DNA of 31,661 nucleotides, taken from the NCBI GenBank assembly GCA_035304085.1, contig DATGQT010000042.1, positions 1 to 31,661 on the forward strand, given 5' to 3'. Of the stretch, positions 16,603 through 23,898 are shown in pieces. The translations under genes and the position numbers were made by a program. Origin of the DNA: DATGQT01 sp035304085. GTDB lineage: Bacteria > Bacteroidota > Rhodothermia > Rhodothermales > Rubricoccaceae. Position 1 is the stretch's first letter. Every line of letters starts with the position of its first letter. The notes below the pieces were generated by a model. That model was not told where the DNA came from. It saw only the letters and a program-made list of their open reading frames with translations, and did no database searches.

Positions 16603-16624
16603 AAAGGGTGGCAGAGCGCCCTTT
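16603..16624. terminator. Short shared terminator hairpin
   Basis: AAAGGG (16603-16608) pairs with CCCTTT (16619-16624) over a 10-nt loop, in the 20-nt gap between the convergent symporter and pgl stops. The A/T ends give a T-tract after the stem on either strand. Confidence 0.65.
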
Positions 16625-17348
16625 ACCCTTGTCTTTGTCTGTAGGCCGCCTCGTCCACGTACCACGCGAGGTTGCCGACGGGGCGCACGCGCGCGGCCGG
16701 GGGGGGGTCCCCGGCGTCGGCGGCGTCGAGCACGCGGCGGAGGGCGGCCTGCTTCTTCTCGCCCGTCACGAGGAAGAGCACGAGGCGGGCGGCGTTGAGG
16801 GCGGGGAGCGTGAGGGTCAGCCGCTGCGCCACCGGGCTCGACGGCGGCGCCTCCGTCGCCATCACCCAGCCGTTGGGCTCGTCCACGGCGTCGTCGCCGG
16901 GGAAGAGAGAGGCGACGTGGCCGTCCTCACCGAGGCCGAGGAGGGTGACGTCGAAGAGGGCCTCGTGGCCGTCGAAGAAGGCGCGGAGGGCGTCGGCGTA
17001 CGCCTCGGCGGCCTCGTCCGGCGACGCCTCGCAGGCCATCCGGTGGACCTGCGCGTCGGGGATAGGGAGGGCGTCGAGCATCGCCTCGCGGGCGAGGCGG
17101 TAGTTGCTCTCGTCGTCGCCCGGCGGCACGCACCGCTCGTCGCCCCAGAAGACGTGGACGCGCGCCCAGTCGAGCGCGTCGGGGCGCGCGGCGAGGCGGC
17201 GGTAGACGGGGCCCGGCGCCGAGCCGCCGGTGAGGACGAGCGAGGCGCGGCCCCGCGCGGCGAGGGCGTCGCGGAGGGCGGACTCGATGCGCGCCGCGGC
17301 GGCCTCGGCGAGGGCGTCGGGGGTGGGGAAGACGTGGACTTCGGGCAT
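16623..17348 (-). CDS. pgl: 6-phosphogluconolactonase
   Basis: A 241-residue cytosolic enzyme hydrolysing 6-phosphogluconolactone to 6-phosphogluconate, the second step of the oxidative pentose phosphate pathway. The Pgl/DevB signatures are present: LTGGSAPGPVYRRLA near residue 40, FWGDERCVPPGDDESNYR near 68-85 and LGLGEDGHVASLFP near 138-151, which carries the active-site His. The length is normal for the family. It follows zwf by 93 nt on the same strand, so substrate supply and removal are encoded together. The start ATG at 17348 is preceded by TCGAACG, a context shared exactly with the cyclase-like gene at 24849. Confidence 0.95.
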   Translation of the reverse strand: MPEVHVFPTPDALAEAAAARIESALRDALAARGRASLVLTGGSAPGPVYRRLAARPDALDWARVHVFWGDERCVPPGDDESNYRLAREAMLDALPIPDAQVHRMACEASPDEAAEAYADALRAFFDGHEALFDVTLLGLGEDGHVASLFPGDDAVDEPNGWVMATEAPPSSPVAQRLTLTLPALNAARLVLFLVTGEKKQAALRRVLDAADAGDPPPAARVRPVGNLAWYVDEAAYRQRQG

Positions 17349-17355
17349 CGTTCGA

Positions 17356-17425
17356 GGGGGTGGAGGGGATGGGGGCGGGAGGAGGGGTTGGAGGGGATCG
17401 TGGCATGGTGCCTCGTTCCACCCCC
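17356..17425. repeat. Nonamer-like G-rich array with terminal inverted repeat
   Basis: About five degenerate 9-bp units (GGGGGTGGA, GGGGATGGG, then weaker copies) run from 17356 to 17400. The reverse complement of the first unit, TCCACCCCC, follows at 17417-17425. The unit closely resembles that at 10996-11040. The array fills most of the zwf-pgl gap and becomes the C-rich leader of pgl. Confidence 0.65.
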
Positions 17426-17441
17426 AAGCGTCGGAAGCGGC

Positions 17442-18860
17442 TCACACGGCCTCGTGCGCACCTGCTACTGGCGCGTCCTCCGGCAATCTGCCCCCCTCAT
17501 CGGGTCCCCACGTGCCGGAGCGGTAGCGGCGCACGGGCAGGCCGGCGTCGAGGAGGGGGCCGTAGAGCTTCCACGCCGCCTCGGCCTCCTCGGCGTGGAC
17601 GAACAGCGTCTGGTCGCCGCGGGCCACGTCGAGGAGGAGGGTCTCGTAGGCGTCGGGGAGGCGGTCGAAGACGTCGTCGTAGTGGAAGTCGAGGTGCTGC
17701 GTCGAGAGGGCGAACCCCTCGCCGGGCTTCTTCACCTCGAAGCCGAGCTGGAACCCCTCGTCCGGCTGGAGCCGGATGCGCAGCACGTTGGCGGCGATGG
17801 GGCAGGGCCCCTGCGCCTCGAACAGCGCCACCGGCGGGCAGTGGAAGACGACGGCGATCTCGGTGCGCCGCTCCGGCAGCCGCTTCCCCGTCCGCAGCAC
17901 GAACGGGACCCCCTGCCACCGCCAGTTCTCGACGTGGAGCGTCACGGCCGCGTACGTCTCGGTGTCGGAGTCGTCGGGGACGCCCTGGTGCTGGCGGTAG
18001 CCCTCCTGCCCGTCGGCGCCCGGCCCGTACTGGCCGAGGACGACGCGGGCGGGGTCCACGGGCGCCGTCGAGCGGAGCACCTTGATCTTCTCCTGCCGGA
18101 TGGACGCGGCGTCGAAGCGGGCCGGCGGCTCCATCGCCGTCAGCGTGAACAGCTGCGTGAGGTGGTTCTGGATCATGTCGCGCAGCGTCCCGACGCGGTC
18201 GAAGTAGCCGGCGCGGCCCTCGACCCCGACGGTCTCGGCCACCGTGATCTCGACGCGGGCGACGTGCTGCCGATTCCAGAGCGCCTCGAAGAGCTGGTTG
18301 GCGAACCGGAAGACGAGGAGGTTCTGGACGGTGTCCTTCCCGAGGTAGTGGTCGATGCGGTAGACCTGCTCCTCGTCGAAGTGGCGGTGGACGAGCGCGT
18401 TGAGCCGCCGCGCGCTCTCGAGGTCGCGCCCGAACGGCTTCTCCACGACGAGCCGGCTCCACCCCCCGCGCTCGGCCGCCTTCTCGCGCTGGCCGATGGC
18501 CTCGATCACGCCCTCGAACGTGGAGGGCGGGGTGGCGAGGTAGTAGATCCGGTTGCCGCCCACGGCCCCCTCCATCTCCTCGGCCCGCGCGAAGGCCGCG
18601 TCGAGCCCGTCGTACCCCTCGACCTCGGCGAAGCGGAACGTCTTCTCGACCCAGTCCCCGGCGTCGTCGTCCTCGCCCGCCTCGTCGAGCGCCTCCCGCG
18701 CGTAGGCCTGCATCCGTGCGTCGTCCCAGTCGGACCGGCCGACGCCGAGGACGAGGAAGGGGGCGGCGTCGCGCCGGTGGAGCCGGTAGAGGGCGGGGAT
18801 GAGCTTGCGGCGGGCGAGGTCGCCGGTGGCGCCGAGGAGGACGAGGAGGAAGGGGGGCAT
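17442..18860 (-). CDS. zwf: Glucose-6-phosphate 1-dehydrogenase
   Basis: A 472-residue enzyme oxidising glucose 6-phosphate to 6-phosphogluconolactone with NAD(P)+. The N-terminal G-A-T-G-D-L-A-x-R-K-L (10-20) binds the dinucleotide, LVVEKPFGRDL (137-147) and RIDHYLGK (168-175) bind substrate, and His233 in NHLTQL is the expected catalytic base. Slightly shorter than the usual 490 residues. The ATG at 18860 starts directly at the Rossmann strand; the long in-frame extension to 19463 is antisense to folD. It is followed by pgl and preceded by folD, each separated by repeat-bearing gaps (93 and 143 nt), so one polycistronic NADPH-producing unit is likely but not certain. Confidence 0.97.
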   Translation of the reverse strand: MPPFLLVLLGATGDLARRKLIPALYRLHRRDAAPFLVLGVGRSDWDDARMQAYAREALDEAGEDDDAGDWVEKTFRFAEVEGYDGLDAAFARAEEMEGAVGGNRIYYLATPPSTFEGVIEAIGQREKAAERGGWSRLVVEKPFGRDLESARRLNALVHRHFDEEQVYRIDHYLGKDTVQNLLVFRFANQLFEALWNRQHVARVEITVAETVGVEGRAGYFDRVGTLRDMIQNHLTQLFTLTAMEPPARFDAASIRQEKIKVLRSTAPVDPARVVLGQYGPGADGQEGYRQHQGVPDDSDTETYAAVTLHVENWRWQGVPFVLRTGKRLPERRTEIAVVFHCPPVALFEAQGPCPIAANVLRIRLQPDEGFQLGFEVKKPGEGFALSTQHLDFHYDDVFDRLPDAYETLLLDVARGDQTLFVHAEEAEAAWKLYGPLLDAGLPVRRYRSGTWGPDEGGRLPEDAPVAGAHEAV

Positions 18861-18865
18861 GCCCG

Positions 18866-18897
18866 TGAAAGGGGGAAAGGGAGAATGGGGGAGAGGG
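18866..18897 (+). repeat. Four tandem octamers, left arm
   Basis: Four 8-bp units: TGAAAGGG, GGAAAGGG, AGAATGGG and GGAGAGGG. They begin 6 nt upstream of the zwf ATG and so form a pyrimidine-rich 5' leader on the coding strand. They face an equal array at 18974-19005. Confidence 0.8.
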
Positions 18898-18973
18898 GAG
18901 ATGCCGTGCGTACGGCCGCGCCGTGAGACGGGATTCCCCACACGCGGCGGCAGGCACCAGCCCACGTCCCCTT

Positions 18974-19005
18974 CCTTTCTCCCTCTCGCCCCCTCTCCCT
19001 TTCTC
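18974..19005 (-). repeat. Four tandem octamers, right arm in inverted orientation
   Basis: Four 8-bp units, on the plus strand CCTTTCTC, CCTCTCGC, CCCCTCTC and CCTTTCTC. Period and copy number match the left arm; 76 nt separates them. The array runs into the folD stop codon (19004-19006). Confidence 0.8.
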
Positions 19006-19879
19006 ACCCCCCGCGGCGCTCGGCGGCGCGGAGGGTGTTCTGGAGCAGCATCGCGATGGTCATCGGGCCGACGCCGCCGGGGACGGGCGTGATGGCGGCG
19101 GCCCTCTCGCGGACGGCCTCGAAGTCGACGTCGCCCACGAGGCGGTAGCCCCGCTCGCGGCTCGCGTCCTCGACGCGGTTGACGCCGACGTCCACGACCA
19201 CGGCCCCCTCCTTCACCATGTCGGCCGTGATCGTGCCCGGGCGGCCGACGGCGGCGATGAGGACGTCGGCCTGGCGGGTGTGGTGGCCGAGGTCGGGCGT
19301 CCGGCTGTGGCAGACGGTGACGGTGGCGTCGAGGCCCTTGCGGAGGAGCAGGTTCGCCATCGGGAGGCCGACGATCTGGCTGCGCCCGACGACGACGGCG
19401 TGCTTCCCGCGCGTCTCGACCCCGCTCCGCCGCAGCATCTCGACGATGCCGGCCGGCGTGCACGGCACGAACCCCTCCTGCCCCAGCACCAGCCGGCCGA
19501 CGTTGACCGGGTGGAAGCCGTCGACGTCCTTGTCGGGGTCGAGGGCGAGGATCACCTTCCGGTCGTCCACGTGCGCCGGCAGGGGGAGCTGGACGAGGAT
19601 GCCGTCGACGCCGTCGTCGCGGTTGAGGCGCTCCACGAGGTCGAGGAGGTCGGCCTCGGAGAGGGCGGCGTCAAACGTGAGCGTCTCGGCGTCGAGGCCG
19701 ACCTCGTCGGCGGCCTTCTGCTTGCCGCGGACGTACGAGTGGGACGCCGGGTCGTCGCCGACGAGGACGACGCGGAGGGCGGGGCGGCGGAGGCCGGCGG
19801 CGACGCGCTTTTCTACGGCCGCGCGGACGTCGGCGCGCACGGCGGCGGCGATCTGCTTGCCGTCGAGGATCTGGGCCAC
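19004..19879 (-). CDS. folD: Bifunctional methylenetetrahydrofolate dehydrogenase/methenyltetrahydrofolate cyclohydrolase FolD
   Basis: A 291-residue cytosolic enzyme interconverting methylene-, methenyl- and formyl-tetrahydrofolate with NADP. Tyr49 and Lys53 in SYVRGKQKA are the catalytic pair, GILVQLPLP and the D-x-D-V-D-G-F segment bind folate, GRSQIVGLPMANLL is the dinucleotide-binding turn and PVPGGVGPMTIAMLLQNT closes the family signature. The start is a GTG at 19879. The last residues and stop codon overlap an octamer repeat array. It is the first gene of the folD-zwf-pgl run, and both folD and zwf can yield NADPH. Confidence 0.97.
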   Translation of the reverse strand: MAQILDGKQIAAAVRADVRAAVEKRVAAGLRRPALRVVLVGDDPASHSYVRGKQKAADEVGLDAETLTFDAALSEADLLDLVERLNRDDGVDGILVQLPLPAHVDDRKVILALDPDKDVDGFHPVNVGRLVLGQEGFVPCTPAGIVEMLRRSGVETRGKHAVVVGRSQIVGLPMANLLLRKGLDATVTVCHSRTPDLGHHTRQADVLIAAVGRPGTITADMVKEGAVVVDVGVNRVEDASRERGYRLVGDVDFEAVRERAAAITPVPGGVGPMTIAMLLQNTLRAAERRGG

Positions 19880-19919
19880 GGGATCGGGTGATCGGATGAG
19901 CGGGGGATCGGAAGATCGG
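19880..19919 (+). repeat. Five tandem NNGATCGG octamers
   Basis: Five 8-bp units (GGGATCGG, GTGATCGG, ATGAGCGG, GGGATCGG, AAGATCGG) run directly upstream of the folD GTG. The first 11 bases (19880-19890) are matched in inverted orientation at 19987-19997, 1 nt before the asd ATG, so a stem could link the two divergent starts. The bases between (19920-19986) contain both promoters and more degenerate, inverted 8-bp periodicity. Confidence 0.8.
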
Positions 19920-19998
19920 GCCGGAAAGTACCTCGCCCTACCGGGCAGGGTAACTTCCCCGACGATTCGATGACCCCATCCTAAACCACCCGATCCCC

Positions 19999-21180
<1,182 letters not shown>

Positions 21181-21206
21181 GCCCCGGTGCCACCGCCCAC
21201 GGTCCG

Positions 21207-21683
21207 CTGTCCATCCCATCCGTCCGCCGCGCCCGGCCGGCCGACCGCGACGCGGCCGTCGCGCTCTGGCTGGCGCTCCACCGCGAGCACGAGGGGCTCG
21301 ACCCCCGCTACCGCCTCGCCCCCGACGCCGCCCTCCGCTGGGCCAACGACTTCGACGACTGGGTGCGCGAGGGGCACGACCTCGTGCTGGTCGCCGAGGC
21401 CGACGAGGGGCTCGTCGGCCTCCTCGTGGCGCACCTCGCCTTCCCCATCCCCGTCTACGCGCCCGACCTCTTCGCGCACGTGGACGACCTGTACGTCCTG
21501 CCGTCGTGGCGGGGGCGTGGGGTCGGGCGGCGGCTGCTGGCGGAGGCCGAGCGGTGGGCGCGCGCCGAGGGGGCGGGTAGCATCCAGGCCGGCGTGCTGG
21601 CGGCGAACGCGGCCGGCCGGGCGTTCTGGGCGCGCGCCGGCACCGAGACCTACAGCGTCGTCGTGACGAAGCCGCTGCGTTAG
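21207..21683 (+). CDS. GNAT family N-acetyltransferase
   Basis: A protein of about 158 residues with a complete GNAT fold: beta1 (SIPSVRRARPADRDA), alpha1, beta4 (FAHVDDLYVLPSWRG) and the acetyl-CoA pyrophosphate loop R-G-R-G-V-G-R-R-L, followed by the AANAAGRAFWARAG helix. The substrate is unknown. The start is unclear: no ATG, GTG or TTG lies in frame between the asd stop and beta1. CTG at 21207 is the most sensible place, and a GTG at 21187 is out of frame. Either a non-standard start, translational read-through from asd or a base error is involved. It is 26 nt after asd and probably co-transcribed. Confidence 0.8.
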   Translation: MSIPSVRRARPADRDAAVALWLALHREHEGLDPRYRLAPDAALRWANDFDDWVREGHDLVLVAEADEGLVGLLVAHLAFPIPVYAPDLFAHVDDLYVLPSWRGRGVGRRLLAEAERWARAEGAGSIQAGVLAANAAGRAFWARAGTETYSVVVTKPLR

Positions 21684-21696
21684 GCGCGATGCGCCT
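21682..21696. terminator. Shared hairpin between convergent genes
   Basis: AGGCGC (21682-21687) and GCGCCT (21691-21696) form a perfect 6-bp stem on a 3-nt loop. It starts inside the GNAT stop codon and ends 2 nt before the facing oxidoreductase stop. Confidence 0.6.
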
Positions 21697-21698
21697 CG

Positions 21699-22610
21699 TT
21701 ACCCGTGCGTACCCGTATCGGCGTGGCGGTACGCGGGACCGAAGACCTCGTGGACGAACGCCTCCAGCGTCGTGGGCGTGGAGGTCGTCGCGTCACGGTT
21801 CACCCCACTCGTGACGAGCCCCTCGTTGTAGGCCCGGGCGAGCGCCACCATCGCCTCTGCCCCGGTCTCGGAGAAGCCTGCCCCGAGCAGCCCCTGCCGG
21901 AGGCCGTCGTAGGGAAGCTCCACGTAGGGCAGGTCCGGCCGACCGATGCCCGCTCCGAGGAGGGCGCTCGCTTCGCGGAGGGTGTAGTCGCGCGGCCCGA
22001 GGAGGGGCCGTGCGATGTAGCTCTCGGACGCCGGCTCCAGCAGGTACTCGACGGCGACGGCCGCGATGTCGCGCGTGGCGATCATCGGGAGGGGGAGGTC
22101 TCCGCGTATGGCGCCGCCGTTGAAGCCGGCGTTCCGGATCATAGGGATCGCGGACAGGTGGTTCTCCATGAAGAACATCGGGTGGAGCACGGCCACGGCG
22201 CGCCCCGGCATCGCTCTCAGCCGCTCCTCGAACTCGGCGAGGGCGACCGGCGGCCCGAGGCGCAGGCGAGAGGCGGGGGTGCTGAGGGCGACGACACGGG
22301 GGACGCCGGCGGCCTCCAGCGCGTCCGTCACGCTCGTGACGAGGCGCTCCTGGTGAGCCCGGTAGTCGGGGACGTCGAAGCGCTGGGGGATCATCGCGAA
22401 GGCGGCGTCGACGCCGCGGAAGGCCTCCGTCAGGAAGGCCGTGTCGCTGAGGTCGCCGACGCGGACGTCGGCGCCCTGCTCGGCCAGCGGGGCCAGCCCG
22501 GCCCCGCTCCGCCCGACGGCCCGGACGCGCACGCCCCGTCGGAGGAGCGCCTCGGCGATGGCCCTCCCGTTGTTTCCTGTGGCGCCGGTGACGGTGACGA
22601 GAGGTGCCAT
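21699..22610 (-). CDS. NmrA-like/SDR-type NAD(P)-binding oxidoreductase
   Basis: A 303-residue atypical short-chain dehydrogenase of the NmrA/QOR2-like group. VTVTGATGNNGRAIAEAL (5-22) is the dinucleotide-binding loop, followed by VRAVGRS (Arg at the NADP-selecting position) and GADVRVGDLSD. These proteins use NAD(P)H either as quinone or aldehyde reductases or as redox sensors; which applies here cannot be said. The canonical Tyr-x-x-x-Lys is not evident, as is usual for NmrA-like members. The ATG at 22610 sits directly at the Rossmann strand; an in-frame open stretch continues upstream through the leader but has no domain. A promoter with an internal operator lies about 190 nt upstream, suggesting inducible control. 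Confidence 0.87.
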   Translation of the reverse strand: MAPLVTVTGATGNNGRAIAEALLRRGVRVRAVGRSGAGLAPLAEQGADVRVGDLSDTAFLTEAFRGVDAAFAMIPQRFDVPDYRAHQERLVTSVTDALEAAGVPRVVALSTPASRLRLGPPVALAEFEERLRAMPGRAVAVLHPMFFMENHLSAIPMIRNAGFNGGAIRGDLPLPMIATRDIAAVAVEYLLEPASESYIARPLLGPRDYTLREASALLGAGIGRPDLPYVELPYDGLRQGLLGAGFSETGAEAMVALARAYNEGLVTSGVNRDATTSTPTTLEAFVHEVFGPAYRHADTGTHG

Positions 22611-22799
22611 GTCCGTTCTGATGATTGCGTGCAGGGGGTGCGACCGGTCGCCGGGTGGATAGAGCGATGACCGCTCGGTTTGGTGCAGGTGCCGGACGCG
22701 GTCGTACGGTAGGGACATGGCACGCCGTCTCCCTGTGTCCCCGAGAGTACGCCGACGCAAGGAACCTCCGCTCTAGCCGCAGCCTGGGCCGCGCAGGCG
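22611..22799 (-). promoter_or_regulatory. Long leader of the NmrA-like gene with palindromes
   Basis: About 185 nt separates the predicted transcription start from the ATG. It contains a perfect 12-bp palindrome, GCGACCGGTCGC, at 22640-22651 and a second inverted repeat, ACCG-CT-CGGT, at 22670-22679. Both have the ACCG/CGGT half-site often seen in TetR-family operators. No regulator gene is adjacent. The region is open in the NmrA frame but shows no domain. Confidence 0.4.
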
Positions 22800-22829
22800 A
22801 GCATAACGCGAGGCGTTACAGACTGTCAA
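22800..22829 (-). promoter_or_regulatory. Sigma70-like promoter with operator in the spacer
   Basis: On the minus strand TTGACA (22829-22824) is followed after 18 nt by TATGCT (22805-22800). The inverted repeat TAACGC-3 nt-GCGTTA (22804-22818) occupies the spacer and touches the -10 box. This is the classic arrangement for a repressor that blocks RNA polymerase. The -35 box overlaps the stop codon of the upstream glycosylase gene, and the target is the NmrA-like gene. Confidence 0.6.
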
Positions 22830-23896
22830 GCGCCCTCCAGCGCGACCGGCAGCCCGAGGAACCGGCTGTAGTCCTCGGCGGCGCGCGCCAGCGCCGCCCG
22901 CTCGGATCGCCGGAGTGCGACGAGCAGGTCCGGTTTCACCACGACGCCCGTTCGTCCGACGGACCGCCGCCACCCGCCCACGACCAGCCCGTTCAAGGCG
23001 ACGAGGTGGGCGTCGAGGCCGCCGCGGACGTGGAGGGCACCACGGGCCTCCGGCGCGCACGAGGGGCCGCGGTCCCGGTACGCCACGACGTGCTCGTCAT
23101 AGTTGGGGAGGAGGTGGACGACCGGTTCCTCGACCTCGACGGGGGTGACGGGCGCCGCCGTCCAGTACGTCTTTCCGTCCACCGTCGCCTGCTCGACCTC
23201 GGGGGCGAGGAGGCCGAGCCCGGCGCGGGCGTCGGAGACCTTCAAGCCGGACCACCACGCGAAGTCGTGGGCGGTGGCGGGGCCGTGGCTGGCGAAGTAG
23301 CGGCGGACGAGCGTGGCGAGGGCCTCGTCGCGCGTGAGGGGCGGGGCCGGGGCGACGCGCTCGTCGAGGAGGGCGTACGTCTGCTGCTTCCCGCGCCGCG
23401 GCCCGCTGCACACCAGCGCGTCGAGCTCGGCGTGCATCATGAGGTGGCCGAGGCGCTGCCCGCGCGCCGCAATCCCCGCCCTTTCGAGCACGTCGGCCAG
23501 CTCCATCCGCGTGCGGTACCGGCCGTCGCGGAGCGAGACGGCGATCAGGTCGTGGCTCCGACGAAGGGTGGCGGCGTCGAGCTCGAGGCGGCGGTCGTAA
23601 TGGGCCAGCGTCGCCTTGACGCGGGGGGCGGTGAGGGCGAGCATCCAGCGGATGTCCTCGGGCGGCACGAAGTGCCACGTCGGCCGGAGGACGTGGGTGC
23701 GGACGAACGCGCCGGCGTCGAAGGCGCGCTCGACGGCCGCGGCGTCGGCGCCGGCCGTGCGCTGGGCGAGGCCCCACGTGGCCCCGGCGAAGTCCTGCGC
23801 CTGCACCGCCCCCAGCCACCGCACGACGGCCTCGGGCGTGCCCAGCTTCGCCCCGACGAGGTGCTGGTTGACCAGGCGGTGCTTCGCGAGGTCCAC
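22826..23896 (-). CDS. AlkZ-like winged-helix DNA glycosylase
   Basis: A 356-residue protein of the HTH_42 (winged helix DNA-binding, AlkZ/YcaQ) family. RLVNQHLVG at the N-terminus, VVRWLGAVQAQDF with Gln32-Ala-Gln34, RTHVLRPTWHFV (with the family's H-x-x-R-P-T-W-H) and the later LLPNYDEHVVAYRDR block are the family hallmarks. The Q-x-Q pair matches the catalytic motif of AlkZ, which unhooks bulky or crosslinked alkyl-purines; YcaQ-type members usually carry Q-x-D. The start is a GTG placed 2 nt after the stop of the cyclase-like gene, indicating translational coupling. The much longer in-frame extension upstream is a shadow. AlkZ homologues often sit with antibiotic self-resistance genes; none is seen here. 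Confidence 0.86.
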   Translation of the reverse strand: MDLAKHRLVNQHLVGAKLGTPEAVVRWLGAVQAQDFAGATWGLAQRTAGADAAAVERAFDAGAFVRTHVLRPTWHFVPPEDIRWMLALTAPRVKATLAHYDRRLELDAATLRRSHDLIAVSLRDGRYRTRMELADVLERAGIAARGQRLGHLMMHAELDALVCSGPRRGKQQTYALLDERVAPAPPLTRDEALATLVRRYFASHGPATAHDFAWWSGLKVSDARAGLGLLAPEVEQATVDGKTYWTAAPVTPVEVEEPVVHLLPNYDEHVVAYRDRGPSCAPEARGALHVRGGLDAHLVALNGLVVGGWRRSVGRTGVVVKPDLLVALRRSERAALARAAEDYSRFLGLPVALEGA

Positions 23897-23898
23897 GG

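Noticed and set aside
15108..18926. 1272-residue plus-strand open frame spanning the symporter, pgl and zwf
   Set aside because: It crosses three well-supported genes in other frames and shows no recognisable domain.
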